From Channallabes apus (Eukaryota > Chordata > Actinopteri > Siluriformes > Clariidae): a DNA stretch of 64,000 bases. Location: positions 3,827,467 to 3,891,466 of the forward strand of contig CM060113.1 in NCBI GenBank assembly GCA_030522415.1, given 5' to 3'. Position 1 is the stretch's first letter; the number at the start of each line of letters is the position of its first letter. The notes beneath the pieces are model-generated. The model was not told the DNA's origin, did not search any database, and saw only the letters and a program-made list of their open reading frames with translations. Positions 33,647-46,156 of this stretch are shown here, piece by piece. The translations under genes were made by a program, and so were the position numbers.

Positions 33647-33849
33647 TTTTTAAATTGGTGTTGTCCTTCCTCACAGGAAGTTTTGCTAATTGACTTCTTA
33701 TGCATTTTATTTAGCTACTGATGCTTACCCAGGCCCCATGTGTTTTTTTATACTTTTTTATGTTGGGCCTAATACTTTGTATTGTATAATATTCACTATG
33801 TAGATACACATAAAATTTTGTGTCTATTTCTTTATTAAACTTATTATAC

Positions 33850-34560
33850 AGATCACTGTGTGTCTCTTCTGATTATTTAATTTGACATGTTGCTTGTGTA
33901 TCCAATACCTGTTACATCACAGTTAAGATCACCCCATGTCTGAGATTACATCATGTCTGGGGCTATGTCATATCTGCTGATCTGGTGTCGTTTCTAGGGT
34001 TACTATGAAATCTCAAAGATGGCTGCTAGTCTAAGGTTCGTTGGGTACATACTGTATACTGAACATCATCACATGATGTCTTTGGTACTATGACATCACA
34101 TTGGCCTTGGCTCAACTCTGTTCACTTCACCTCACATCCATAAGATAAAATTAATAGTTTTCTGTAATATTACTGCATGCACAAATATATTTAATTAAAA
34201 TATGCTTACAGATGCACTGTGAATACTTTCCGGATGCACTGTATATCTGGGTTTGGAACCAGCACTAAGAGATCACTGGCTTATGCAACCTCCAGTGCCT
34301 GAGTAACATTTAAAAATTGTAAAAATAAGTCTTATTGGAAATAACTTGTATAGGTACAGTAATATGTACCTTGTGGCTGTTTATTGTCCAGTGTAGAAAT
34401 GAAATAATTCTACACAGCTTAAAAGGAAGCATTCTATTAACAAAGACAAAATTGAATGACATAATTAAAATATACATTAAATTTTTAATTTGTCCTTTAC
34501 ACAAGCATACACAGTATGACATGCACCAAAATACTTAGACAGCTGTCCACAATCTAAAAA
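33850..34560. other. AT-rich non-coding sequence
   Basis: No gene recognised. Confidence 0.35.
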
Positions 34561-34588
34561 GACAATATGTCACAGATGATTTAAAGTT

Positions 34589-34961
34589 CATTCATTCATT
34601 TTCTGTACCGCTTTATCCTTATATACAGGGTCACGGGGGCCTGGAGCCTATCCCAGGAAACTTGGGGCACAAGGCGGGGTCCACCCTGGACAGGGTGCCA
34701 ATCCATCGCAGGGCACACACACATACTCACATACACACACTCATTCACACACTATGGGCAATTTGGACTGTCAATTAACCTAACTTACATGTCTTTGGAT
34801 TGTGGGAGGAAACCGGAGTACCCGGAGGAAACCCACCAAGCACGGGGAGAACATGCAAACCCCATGCACACAGAGACGGGAATCGAGCCTGGCCGGGGAA
34901 TCGAACCCAGACCCTGGCGGTGCAAGGCGACAGTGCTAACCACTACACCACCGCGCCGCCC
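34589..34961 (-). repeat. Mermaid-type SINE, full length with TSD
   Basis: An antisense copy with tail (ATTC)n at left and GGCGGCGCGGTGGTGTAG head at right. It is flanked by a perfect 12-bp direct repeat TGATTTAAAGTT (34577-34588 and 34962-34973). Confidence 0.95.
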
Positions 34962-35151
34962 TGATTTAAAGTTGAAAAATAATAATAATAATTTTGAAAT
35001 TTTCATTAAAATTTGGGATTCAATTACAAATCTACAATCTTACAGATTTACAAAAGTTATAATAAAATATCAAATATCATATAAGAAAAATCGTAGAAAT
35101 TCAGTGGGAATTTTCTGGAACATTAATGACATAGCAGAAGTTCTATAGTGT

Positions 35152-38115
35152 AATGCAACCATGGGGGGGCGCAATCCAGTGTCTTCTTGTGCCAGTCCCA
35201 AGTCTGGATAAATGCAGAGGGTTGTGTCAGGAAGGGCATCCGATGTAAAAACATTTGCCAAATCAACGATGCGAATCAGAAATATAATTTCCATACCGGA
35301 TCGGTCGCGGCCCGGGTTAACAACGACCGCCACCGGTACTGTTGACCTACAGGGTGCCGGTGGAAATTGGGCTACTGTTGGTCGAAGACGGAGAGGAGGA
35401 AGGCGTGTTCGAAAGCAGAGAGAGAAGAGGAAAGGATTCTTTAAGGAAAGCTTAGGATCAGGGTTCAAATTGTTTTACCATGGTGTGGATAGGAAAAGAA
35501 ATGGAGTAGGAGTTATTCTGAAAGAGGAGTTTGTTAGGAATGTTCTAGAGGTGAAGAGAGTATCAGATAGGGTGATGAGTCTAAAGCTGGATATTGATGG
35601 TGTGATGTTCAATGTTGTTAGTGGTTATGCCCCACAGGTAGGATGTGTGTTAGAAGAGAAGGAGACATTCTGGAGTGAGTTAGATGAAGTAATGGACTTC
35701 AATGGACATGTTGGGGAAGGGAACAGAGGTGATGAAAATGTGATGGGCAGGTTTGGTCTTCAGGACAGGAATGTAGAAGGACAGATGGTGGTGGACTTTG
35801 CAAAGAGGATGGAAATGGCAGTAGTAAATACTTTCTTCCAGAAGAGGCAGGAACATAGGGTGACATACTGTATAAGAGCGGAGGCAGAAGCACTCAGGTA
35901 GACTACATCTTGTGTCGACGTTGTAATCTGAAAGAGATCAGTGACTGCAAAGTGTTAGTAGGGGAGAGTGTAGCCAGACAACACAGAATGGTAGTGTGTA
36001 AAATAACCCTGGTGGTGAGGAAGGTGAAGAGGACAAAGGCAGAGCAGAGGACAAAGTGGTGGAAGCTGAGAAAGGAAGAATGTTGTGATGTCTTTAGGGA
36101 GGAGTTGAGACAGGCTATGGGTGGTCAGGAGGTGCTTTCAGTTGACTGGACAACTACAGCCAATGTGATCAGGGAGACAGGTACTTGGTGTATCATCAGG
36201 TAAGGGAAAAGTGGACAAGGAGACTTGGTGGTGGAACGAGGAAGTCCAGGAGTGTATACAGGGAAAGAGGCTAGCTAAGAAGAAGTGGGACTCTGAGAGG
36301 ACTGAAGAGAGTAGACAGGAGTACAGGGAGATGCACCGTAAGGTGAAGGTAGAAGTGGCAAAGGCCAAACAAAGAGCATATGAGGACTTGTATGCTAGGC
36401 TGGACAGTAAGGAGGGAGAGGTGGATCTGTACAGGTTGGCAAGGCAAAGAGATAGAGATAGGAAGGATGTGCAGCAGGTTAGAGTGATTAAAGATAGAGA
36501 TGGAAATGTACTGACAGATGCCAGGAGGGTGATGGGAAGATGGAAGGAGTACTTTGAGGAGTTGATGAATGAGGAAAACGAAAGAGAACAAAGAGTAGAA
36601 GAGGTGACTGTTGTGGAGCAGGAAGTAGCAAATATTAGTAAAAGTGAGGTGAGAAGGGCGTTGAAGAGGATGAAGAGTGGAAAGGCTGTTGGTCCTGATG
36701 ACATACCTGTGGAGGTATGGAAGTGCTTAGGAGAGGTGGCAGTAGAGTTTCTGACTAGTTTGTTTAACGAGATCTTGGAGAGTGAGAGGATTCCAGAGGA
36801 ATGGAGGAGAAGTGTATTGGTGCCGATTTTTAAGAACAAGGGAGATATGCAGAGCTGCGGCAATTACAGAGGCATAAAGCTAATGAGCCATACAATGAAG
36901 CTGTGGGAAAGAGTAGTGGAAGCTAGGTTAAGGGCAGAGGTGAGCATTTGTGAGCAGTAATATGGTTTCATGCCTAGAAAGAGTACATCAGATGCAGTAT
37001 TTGCTTTGAGGATGCTGATGGAGAAGTACAGAGAAGGTAATAAATAGTTGCATTGTGTCTTTGTAGATTTAGAGAAGGCGTACGACAGGGTGCCGAGAGA
37101 GGAGCTGTGGTGTTGTATGAGGAAGTCTGGAGTGGCAGAGACGTATGTTAGAGTGGTGCAGGACATTTATGAGGGTGCTAAGACAGTGGTGAGATGTGCT
37201 GTAGGTGTGACAGAAGAGTTCAAGGTGGAGGTGGGTCTGCATCAAGGATCGGCTCTAAGCCCCTTTTTGTTTGCTCTGGTGATGGACAGGATGACAGATG
37301 AGGTTAGACAGGAGTCTCCATGGACTATGATGTTTGCAGATGACATTGTGCTTTGTAGCGAGAGCAGGGAACAGGTGGAAGAAAACTTAGAGAGGTGGAG
37401 GTACGCTCTGGAAAGCAGAGGAATGAAGGTTAGCCGCAGCAAGACGGAATACATGTGTGTGAATGAGAGGAACCCAAGAGTAACGGTGAGACTACAGGGA
37501 GCAGAGGTAAAGAAGGTGCAGGACTTTAAGTACTTAGGGTCAACGGTCCAGAGCAACGGAGAGTGTGGAAAGGAGGTGAAGAGGCGGGTACAGGCAGGTT
37601 GGAATGGGTGGAGAAAAGTTTCAGGTGTGTTGTGCGATAAAAGAGTATCGGTGAGAATGAAAGGAAAGGTGTACAAGACAGTGGTGAGACCAGCGATGCT
37701 CTACGGCTTAGAGACAGTGGCACTGAAGAAAAGACAGGAGGCAGAGTTGGAGGTAGCAGAGCTGAAGATGTTGAGGTTCTCCTTGGGAGTGACAAGGATG
37801 GATAGGATCAAGATTTAGTTCATCAGAGGGACAACCCATGTGAGATGTTTTGGAGATAAAGTCAGAGAGGCCAGATTGAGGTGGTTTGGACATGTTCAGA
37901 GGAGAGATTGTGAGCATATCGGTAGAAGGATGCTGAGGTTGGAACTGCCAGGCAGGAGGTCTAGAGGAAGACCAAAGAGGAGATTTATGGATGCAGTGAG
38001 AGAGGACATGAAGTTAGTTGGTGTGAGAGAAGAGGATGCAGAGGATAGGGTTAGATGGAGGCAGATGATTCGCTGTGGCGACCCCTGAAAGGGAACAGCC
38101 GAAAGACAAAGAAGA
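35152..38115 (+). mobile_element. RTE-like LINE, near full length, defective
   Basis: It has a 5' leader (GTGCCAGTCCCAAGTCTGG at 35189), one long ORF region, and a 3' end CTGTGGCGACCCCTGAAAGG followed by (GAA)n. The element is bounded by a 16-bp direct repeat AGAAGTTCTATAGTGT (35136-35151 and 38116-38131), a convincing target-site duplication. The left flank also has a related direct repeat further right (near 38200). Confidence 0.9.
35212..38088 (+). pseudogene. RTE-like ORF2: endonuclease, RT and C-terminal domain
   Basis: Order: APE-type endonuclease remnant (GFKLFYHG, VVSGYAPQVG, DFNGHVGEGN, then VDYILCRR after a frameshift); then reverse transcriptase with GPDDIPVEVWK, VFVDLEKAYDRVPREE, GLHQGSALSPFLF and the catalytic MFADDIVL (FADD at 37333-37344); then the C-terminal region (YGLETVAL, LRWFGHVQRRD, GRPKRRFMD). 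The role is target-primed reverse transcription. Lesions: frame changes near 35897 and 36200, in-frame stops at 36958 (TAA), 37045 (TAG) and 37816 (TAG), a deletion in the early endonuclease, and another before DFNGHVG. The strong domain order matches the fish RTE-like group often annotated as craniofacial development protein 2-like. It cannot encode active protein. Confidence 0.9.
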
Positions 38116-38379
38116 AGAAGTTCTATAGTGTCCTGCTGCAGGTTTACAGAGTTATACAAATTTCAATAAAGCTAAGTCAGAATTCTGAGGAATATCCGTG
38201 CCATAGCAGAAGTTCCATGGAGTCCTACTGCAGGTTTTTCTAGCTGTTTAGAACTTAAATTCTATAGAACATACACCTCAAGTCCTATTGTCTTCTACAA
38301 TATTTCCCAGGGAGATCTGGCTGTTACATGACTTAGGTCATCCTGATAGTTTTACTGTTAATTTATAACGTTAAACCTT

Positions 38380-38549
38380 TTTATCTCAGTTAGTCAGCAA
38401 GATAGGTTTCTTCGTTAGCTAGTTAGTTTTTGTTAATTTATGTTGTATGCAGCACCTTGGTCCCGGAGGAACATTGTTTAATTTCTCTGTGTACTGAACT
38501 GTATGTGGTTGAAATGACAATAAACGCCTACTCGACTTGACTTGACTTG
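38380..38549 (+). repeat. Retroposon 3' end with (TTGAC)n tail
   Basis: GCAGCACCTTGGTCCCGGAGGAACATTGTTT...GGTTGAAATGACAATAAACG...(CTTGA)n. The same tail (GGCTGAAGTGACAATAAAG) occurs at 62098-62117. Confidence 0.65.
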
Positions 38550-39525
38550 TATAACCCAAGGTTTAATAATGTTAAAAATGAATAAACATAATAAATGTGT
38601 GCTGTTGTAGGAAAATAACTACAGTGGGCCGATGTGATGTGACCTGACACAAAGGAGGCTTACTGTTACAACAAAAAAGTTACAGACAATTTCACCCTGA
38701 CAGTGGGACAACAATTCTAAATTATCAGTTAAGGTTAATTAGATTATGTAAGGATCTCATTGAGTCTAATTACTGCAGAAACAAAAACATATTAGAACAT
38801 AAATGTAAAGCTGTGATTGACAGCTGGACCTTCTGTCACCTGCTGTGATAGAAAATGAATCAGGAGCTTTGTGAGAATGTGACAGCACTGTGGAGCATAA
38901 AATTTGGAATATCCATCCTGTCAAATGTCACAGTCAAAAGTGGACTAAAAAAAAGGAATAAATAAAGAATGCACAAACACTCAGTTTGGTGGCAGAACGT
39001 TAAGTTGAAACACCTGCAGGTTTGTCAAGTGTATCCGACTGCAAGAGATGGAAATGTGCTGGAATTTTGCCATTATTTACTTTTCAGAAAGTAGTTTCTT
39101 GCTAGTCCAGTTTGTTTTTAGTGTCTGTAAACACATTTCTGACATAAATGAAAATCATGAGTAAAATATTACTTTAGTATAATTACTGTTGTCGATTTGT
39201 TTTTATCATTACAATTACAAGTAAAGGTGATTAAAATAGCTTGATAACCTCGACGGATAAAAGCTGATGCAACACAGCACATTTGTCTTGTATTATTTGG
39301 GTATTTTGTCGATGTGCAGTGAAATGCATTAGTCTAATTAAGGGGAAGGTCGAATGAACATGGATGCTCCATTGTGGGACTGCAACACACAGTGCACTAT
39401 ATGGTTAGAATGAAAACAAAATTTCCTGCTTTGTGATAATGCACATCACCATGCAGGAGTTGCAACCGTGGAAGAAATGGAAAAGCTGTAGTTTGAATAT
39501 TTTAATATGCATCTTACAGCCCTGG
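38550..39525. other. AT-rich non-coding sequence
   Basis: No gene recognised. Confidence 0.35.
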
Positions 39526-39529
39526 GGAA

Positions 39530-39740
39530 GGGGTAGCACAGTGGGTAAGGTGTTGGACTGCTCATCAGAAGCTCCCCGATTCGAGCTGCCGCTGTTGGAC
39601 CCTTGACCAAGTTACATCACCCTCAATTGCTTGGATACAATTGGGCTTTGGACTTACAACCTTGCAAGAAACTTCCACTGAAATGAATGTTCATCACCCG
39701 ATATGAGCGATGGCATGTACTGTATATGGTCTGCCTTACA
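39530..39740 (+). repeat. tRNA-derived SINE
   Basis: Head GGGGTAGCACAGTGGGTAAGG with A box, then the weakened B box region GATTCGAGCTGC and TGGACCCTTGACCAAGTTACATCACCCTCAATTGC. It is the same SINE type as at 1-134 and 53.93 kb, more decayed. Confidence 0.75.
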
Positions 39741-39989
39741 GCCCTACCTATCACATGTTTTTAAAAAAGCTCTTCATGTCCACAATGTTTATCTTTGATG
39801 ATGAGGATAAGGAGGAAGTACAGACCTGGAGCAGCAAAAAAGCTTCTTCCTTTGATGAATGAAGACATCATTAGATGATACAAGAAATGCATGAAGAATG
39901 AGAAGAAATGATATAAATTATGTTAGTTTGCTCACAGTTATGCTTAGTTTGCTCACTAGTATTGATTCGTTATTTTTATTCTTATTATC

Positions 39990-40240
39990 CATCCATTGCC
40001 TAAAACACTTCTCCTGTTTGGAGTTATGGCAGGCCTGGAGCCTCTTCCAGGGAACTTTTGGTACAACCCTTCACAGGGCACAAGTTGTCTTGTCTATACA
40101 ACAGAGTACCCTGAGGAAAAACCCAACAAGCGCGGGGAGAAGGTGCAAACTCCACACATGCAGAGCCAAGACAAGATCTGAACCCCCAACCTTGGGGGTT
40201 TCAAGACGACAGTGCTAACAACCACTAAGCCACTCTGACA
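39990..40240 (-). repeat. Decayed Mermaid-type SINE
   Basis: It keeps GGAGCCTCTTCCAGGGAAC, AGAGTACCCTGAGGAAAAACCC, AACAAGCGCGGGGAGAAGGTGC and CGACAGTGCTAACAACCACT in antisense order. It is much more diverged than the copies at 9.5, 17, 22 and 34.6 kb. Confidence 0.75.
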
Positions 40241-41930
40241 CAACAGTTGTGCCACCATAGATTGCTTTGCCACCGCTCACAGATGGCACTGGCATCGCTG
40301 GGATTCATACTTTTCTGATTTCTCAACAATATCATGAACATTTCTAACTGCTCGGTTGCTTCCTGTGTGAAAGTGAAACCCTGTGATTGGATGAGTGTCT
40401 TGTTGTGTCCCTCAGGAACCCGGTCTCAGTGCACATCTATAGTCTCGCCCAGATGCCCTGTGAATCTTTTTGGCAAACTGTGTACAATAAAAAAAAAAGA
40501 AAAATGATTATTCTCATATCTCCTATTCATATCAGTGTGTTTAGAACACACATTTTCCGTATTTCATTTGGTTTAAATATACTGTATACTATATACTGAG
40601 GTTATTATGTGATTTAGTAGCTCACTGCAAGAAAGAACATGAAGGCTAAATTGCTATTGTCAGGTGTAGGATTGAATTGTATTGCAAATCTACACACACA
40701 CACACACAAAGTGTTGCATATTGTATATCTCTCCAGTTTGCAAAGGCTTCATTAGCAGCATTAGGATTTGAGCAACCACTAAGTAAGTTTGGAATCAATA
40801 TCCATTAGCGGTGATTCTGTACGAATCGATACTCCAATGCAGTTAACCTGAACGTCACACACACACATCCACACCAAAACACAAACACACAGCTTTCTAA
40901 ACAATGTTAAACCAACTAATACAATTATTACAGAAATGGCAGCACATCGCATACAGTACTGTAAGTTAGTTACAGGTCTGGATTTTCGCAGATGCACTGA
41001 ATGCTCACATCACATTTAATTCATCCTGAGGAAGTTGCCATGTGAACAGGATTTTTGTTTTATAGAGGCGATACACAGAAATACACACACGTGCGCGCGG
41101 GCATGCATGCTGTGATGAGATGCAGGTGCCTCTCTTAATGAGTATAAAGGGACCGCTTTACGGTAAATGTTCAACCATTCACAGTCAGCGTCATTCCCAA
41201 TCTCTCCCAGTTGGTCATCATTTTGTCTCGAGCTCTCTGGAGTGTTAAATCCTCGTTTGGCAAACGTACACACCATGAAATCCCGACAAACCGCATTAGC
41301 CTATACATACTTTTGTTTGAAAGATGGTGTTTTAATTCCAGGTAGAATTCATCCAAATTCATAAAGTGTCATAATTCCCATAAACGGCATTCTAACCCAA
41401 CTTTAACCTTAAGTACATATGGAATTTATTTTTAATGGATCTCCAGAAACAAGCTGTCGGAATTTATCTCTTTTTACACAGCCGTCGTAAAGCTGTGATG
41501 ATCTCCAGACGTGATAAACATCTCCAGTAGACCTCCCTACCGAGGAAATGCGCTCGGCCTCATTAATCAGTGAAATCCATCGCGTTTCTTTGCGCTCCCT
41601 TCTGAGTCAAATAGTTACAGTTAAACCACATTGATTTATTTAATGATGAGGAGATCTGTGTCGAAAGACCCATGAGATGTCAGATGTAACCCATCGACAG
41701 CATGCTCCTCAGCTTCATTCACTCAAAGAGCGTTTTGGATTTGCTTCACTCCAGATGACCTGAACTCTGCGTCCTGTCTCGTGAAAACATTGTACAAACA
41801 TGGCAAATGTAATTAATAACTTATAAACTGTATTTTACTGTTGTTCATTTGTTTGTTTGTCACACTTAAATGATTTATGCTTGATTGCAGTTGTTGCAGC
41901 CAACGGTGGCACAACCAGATACTGTATTAG
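40241..41930. other. Unique non-coding sequence
   Basis: No gene. Short (AC)n runs lie at 40691-40708, 40855-40890 and 41078-41095. The 41160-41620 part is complex, non-repetitive sequence. Confidence 0.35.
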
Positions 41931-41934
41931 GTTA

Positions 41935-42150
41935 TGGTTTACTTTTTCACCTACTGTAGTTCCAGGCAGATTTGGTCAGCTTATTCCCCCTTAATAAATT
42001 AAATCATCATTCAGAAACTCCATTCTGTGTTTACACAGTTTATCTTTGCATAATATTGAAACTAACTGTTTGCTGATCTGAATAATTTAGGTGTGATAAA
42101 TATGAACAAAAAAAATCAGGAATGGGCAAATACTTTTCCACAGCATTGTA
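41935..42150 (+). mobile_element. Tc1-like TIR fragment
   Basis: It ends GGGCAAATACTTTTCCACAGCATTGTA, a Tc1-type terminus read outward. The inner part CTGATCTGAATAATTTAGGTGTGATAAATATG parallels 11535-11580. Confidence 0.65.
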
Positions 42151-42159
42151 ATTTGCATA

Positions 42160-42582
42160 ATGGAGCAGACATCTGGAGGAACTCAAGAGAACCTGCAGGA
42201 GATCCAAAGGGACCTTGCAGTCCATAAGCTGATCTCGGCGCACTGGAGGCAGATGGATCAGTTCTGCAGCCAACTGGTCCAAATGACAGCGGGGCTCCCT
42301 CAAGGTAATTTTTCACCATAAGTAAGGCAGCTGAATGCTGACAGCAGAATGACAGCACATCCTGAGCCAGAGGTTGATGAGTCGACCTTTTGTGCCAAAC
42401 CAGTGCCAGAGGCTGACCAGACAGCCTCCAGAGCCGAGCTCCTGCTGGAGGTCAACAGGACAGCTTCTCTGACCATCTCCAGGATGGAGAACGGGAAAGA
42501 TGTGTCTTGTATCCAGCACAGTGCAGTCTCTGACTTTGGTGAAGAGGTATTCACCCACCCCAATTCTCAGTGGCCTTACTGA
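42160..42582 (+). other. Possible decayed coding sequence
   Basis: An ATG near 42160 opens a 53-codon frame rich in Gln/Glu (MEQTSGGTQENLQEIQ), and a donor-like CAAG|GTAATT follows at about 42305. A second frame, 42349-42582, is also acidic (PEPEVDESTF, PVPEADQTAS). Composition suggests a Gag-like or other TE-derived low-complexity protein, but no family is recognised. It lies directly between a Tc1 terminus and a SINE. Confidence 0.25.
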
Positions 42583-42780
42583 GAACATTGCTCTGCCACC
42601 ATTCCTGGTTAAGAACATCACTCTTCCACCATTTTGTGGAGGGTGCCTCATGCATCATGAAGGACTCCATATTTCCATAACGTGGAAAGCGTCACTCTTC
42701 TCCCGTTCTACTGTGCATGAAGAAGTTTTACCCCCTTTACATGGTCCAGTACATGTCCTTCTTTTTTTTTCACTGTTGAT

Positions 42781-43135
42781 TCGGTGCCACGGTGGTGTAG
42801 TGGTTAGCACTGTCGCCTTGCACCTCCAGGGTCTGGGTTTGATTCCCCGGCCAGGCTCGATTCCCGTCTCTGTGTGCATGGAGTTTGCATGTTCTCCCCG
42901 TGCTTGGTGGGTTTCCTCCTGGTACTCCGGTTTCCTCCCACAGTCCAAAGACATGCAGGTAAGGCAGGTCAGTTCCCAAATTGACCATAGTGTGTGAATG
43001 AGTGTGTGAATGTGTGTATGAGTGTGTGCCCTGCGATGGATTGGCACTCTGTCCAGGGTGTACCCCGCCTTGTGCCCTAAGCCTCCTGGGATAGAAGGAT
43101 AAAGCGGTATAGAAGATGAATGAATGAATGAATGT
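42781..43135 (+). repeat. Mermaid-type SINE, full length
   Basis: Complete from CGGTGCCACGGTGGTGTAG to a (GAAT)n tail, with a 5-to-10-base loss near 43090 (GGGATAGAAGGATAAAG lacks the CGACCCTGA block). Confidence 0.92.
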
Positions 43136-43189
43136 TCAGGATTCTTACAGTCTTGACTTGACTATGTTATGATGTGATAGCGTGCTCAC

Positions 43190-43322
43190 TGAAGCAGGCA
43201 GGGTTAAGGGAATTGCTCAAATGCTCAAAAGTAGCAGTAGCAAATCTGGAGCTCGATTCACCGATCTACTGATCAGTAACCCGGAGCCTAAACACACTGA
43301 GCTACAGGAGCTACACTGCCTA
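43190..43322 (-). repeat. tRNA-derived SINE, antisense
   Basis: It contains GCAGGCAGGGTTAAGGGAATTGCTCAAATG...GATCAGTAACCCGGAGCC...CTGAGCTAC. It is the same family as 1-134, with the B box partly lost. Confidence 0.75.
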
Positions 43323-44136
43323 CCAGGAGCTTAGTCCTTCCCTACTGTACATATCCTCCACCTAAGGCGACAACCTCTCCAAATGATGTATGAGCTGGTG
43401 GAGATCATCCTTGAAGAAGCTTTCCTTTTGGCTCTTGAGAAAAAGTTTCACCTCGGTGATCTCCTTGTCTTCATCTTTAAAACGCCAGAGGCAGATGAGG
43501 CAGAATTTTGTACATCAAGTCAACCAGTTCGATGTGAAACTCTTCTGCATTGTTTACCTTCAAATACATTTACTTAAATTTTTTTAAGCATGTGCGACAT
43601 TTTGGTTTTGACTCTCTAACGGCATAGTGCAGAACTATACTGCGGGTTTTTTAAACCAAAAGAAATGTTCATGAACATACAGTATTCATCGCCAGAGACA
43701 TAATTTGGCCAATTTTTTTTCATGAGAGAACACAAATTTTACAGTGTATATATACTGTATACTGTATATACTGTATGCTTCACATGTTACAAAACCAAAA
43801 TATACACCACAGGTCTCAAAATATGGGAAAAAATTCCATCTTGATGTGTATATATATTGTTAACATTTCATAATCTTACATATGAAGCGCACATAACACA
43901 TGCTGGATTTGTATTCATTGTTTTATTTGTTGAGCTCAAGTGCAGCAGAACCTGATGACCCTGTTAGATGAGCAGAACACATACGCAAAATAAAAGATGC
44001 TGAGGAGATACAGTACAGTGATGTGTTTTAGTGTTCATAATATTGCCTTTTTACTTGTGTTGTTCAACATCTGACAACACAAGTTTGATTTCATCACAGT
44101 TACACTTGAATTCTTCTGCACTACGTTCACAACACC

Positions 44137-44185
<49 letters not shown>

Positions 44186-44284
44186 TTTCCTATGTAACCC
44201 ATTTTTTGTTAATTTTTGGTCAGTCATGTTTGTACTGTATAGTTGATTAATCAGTTCATCGTATCGGCTATTTTGTGTACATAC
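43323..44284. other. AT-rich non-coding, with an (AC)n array
   Basis: No gene. (AC)n at 44139-44181. ACTGTATA repeats occur near 43752-43776. Confidence 0.4.
44139..44181 (+). repeat. (AC)n microsatellite
   Basis: About 21 units. Confidence 0.95.
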
Positions 44285-44605
44285 AGTGGGGCAAAAAAAG
44301 TCTTTTGTCAACCACCACATGTGCAAGTTCCCCCATTTAAAAAGATGAGAGAGGCCTGTAATGTTCATCATACGTATACCTCAACTACTGTATGAGAGAC
44401 AAAATACAGTAAGAAAATAATATCCAAAAATCACATTGCAGGATTTTTTAAGAATTTATTTGCAAATTATGGTGGAAAATAAGTATTTGGTCAATAACAG
44501 AATTTCATCTCAATATTTTGTTGCCAGTGACAGAGGTGAAAGTTGCTGGTATTTTGCTCCATTCCTCCATGCAGATCTCCTCTAGAGCAGTGATGTTTTG
44601 CTTTA
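44285..44605 (+). mobile_element. Tc1-like left end with start of antisense transposase
   Basis: CAGTGGGGCAAAAAAAGTC is a Tc1 TIR end. AGTTCCCCCATTTAAAAAGATGAGAGAGGCC, GCAAATTATGGTGGAAAATAAG and CATTCCTCCATGCAGATCTCCTC follow, as in a widespread fish Tc1. It stops abruptly at about 44605, so most of the element is missing. Confidence 0.8.
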
Positions 44606-45130
44606 TCCTGTCAGGAGAAACCAACAAAAGACAAATAAAACAAACAATTAATCAACAACAAAACACATTTTTATAGGAAAGACAAAAAAAAAATTCTGAT
44701 GAAACCCAAAAGATTAAGAGATAACAATGTAACATAAAAAACACACAAAACAAAGAATCACCCCCCCCCCCCCAAAAAAAAAAATACAAGTAGGAGAAAA
44801 AGAAAAGATAAAAGGAAAAGAAAATAAGACTAGACAGATGTTTGTATAAAAGACAACACAAGTAAAAAATAAAACGAACAAAAACATTTTTCTAAAATTC
44901 TAAACACTATCATATTAATGTTTATTGATTCTAGCAAACTACAGCAAAAAGAAAATAAAAGAAAAGGATATACATGTTCAGAGAAAAGGTGGGACTGATC
45001 GTACAATGTTCGAAAAGAACAAAAAGAAAAGAAAATCACAGATAAAAGACAAAAAAGAAACAAAAAAAATGTGTTTGTAGTTTAACACTAACTCGGTAAA
45101 AAGATGAAAGACAAAACAACACATACAAAC
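44606..45130. other. A-rich low-complexity DNA
   Basis: Purine-rich (GAAAA, AAAGA) with poly-C at 44761-44773. No gene. Confidence 0.5.
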
Positions 45131-45685
45131 CTGGGGGGTGTTCTTCATACGTCGCTTGAAAGATCCGGGATGAATTGACACATCTAAGATGAGATCATGG
45201 TGCTAATTAAGACCTGGCTAAGTTGGTTCTTCCAGCACACCTGTTGTTGATGATTAGTATGGCCGGATTGAGTTGTCTAGGATTATTGCGCGTTCGTGCG
45301 TTGGTTTAAAAGGCGATATGCATCGACAGTAGAAACACTGATCACAAGCCCTTTGATTGGTTGACGAAATGACAAAAGAACGAGCTCAATTTTTGTAACA
45401 CCTGTTATGCGCTGAAATGCTCCCCCCACGTGTTATGCGCTGAAATGCTTCCCTGCCATGGATCCCCTCCACCACCACCACACACACATAATCGCTCTCA
45501 AATATTATATTAAAACATAATATGCGCATATGAGAGAATAAAATAAAATAAGAAATATGAAAATAAATATGTTGTATATGGAAAAATAGAAATATGAATT
45601 TTTTTTTCAAAAACATGTATACTTTTATATTGTTTACTTTATACTAAAATTAGTTTTGTCCAATTTTTCATTATAATTTTTTTAT

Positions 45686-45687
<2 letters not shown>

Positions 45688-45715
<28 letters not shown>
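45688..45715 (+). repeat. (TG)n microsatellite
   Basis: About 14 units. Confidence 0.92.
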
Positions 45716-45717
<2 letters not shown>

Positions 45718-45791
45718 TATTCATAACAAACCCCTGAAAAATAAATGTGTTACAAAATAAACATTATACAAGAATTTGAATTAATGGTCTT

Positions 45792-46155
45792 TGTCATGCA
45801 CACTCAGCCGCGACCGGCACTAGGACCCGGAAGTAAGACGGTCGCGAACCTGAAAGCAGAAAAGGAAACAAGATGGCGCCGCACATCGCTCTGTCATTGA
45901 GTTATGCCCAGGCCTTTTCGGAATCGTTCCTGTCTATGTGAGTACTCACTTTCTTGGTTATACTTTCAGTGTGTGTTTATAGGACTAGGGTTAGATTGTG
46001 TCTTTCCTTTGCTCATTTACTGTGAGAGTCCTTATAGCAAATCGCGTGATTATCCTGCCCGCTCGTGTCCATCCGCGTTTGGGTTTACCATTCACGCTAC
46101 AGGGCTAACTGCTAAAGCTATCATCTTTCTGGTCATCCCGGTTAGTTTCGTGACA
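45792..46155 (+). repeat. 5' LTR of gypsy element
   Basis: Begins TGTCATGCACACTC, ends GTTTCGTGACA. It differs from the 3' LTR by two C/T substitutions (at 'gcgacYggc' and 'gatggYgcc', both in CpG context) and lacks a 6-base ACTGAG present in the 3' copy. The likely R start, inferred from the self-priming match, is near 45888. No TATA or AATAAA is obvious. Confidence 0.96.
45888..45898 (+). promoter_or_regulatory. LTR 11-mer complementary to the PBS region
   Basis: GCTCTGTCATT in the LTR is the exact reverse complement of AATGACAGAGC at 46157-46167. In Tf1-type elements the first 11 nt of the RNA fold back onto the primer-binding site and prime reverse transcription. This would then mark the transcript start. 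Confidence 0.55.
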
Positions 46156-46156
46156 G

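Noticed and set aside
36138..36863. Antisense 241-codon frame in the RTE-like LINE
   Set aside because: Shadow of the ORF2 on the plus strand; Ser/Leu-rich with no domain.
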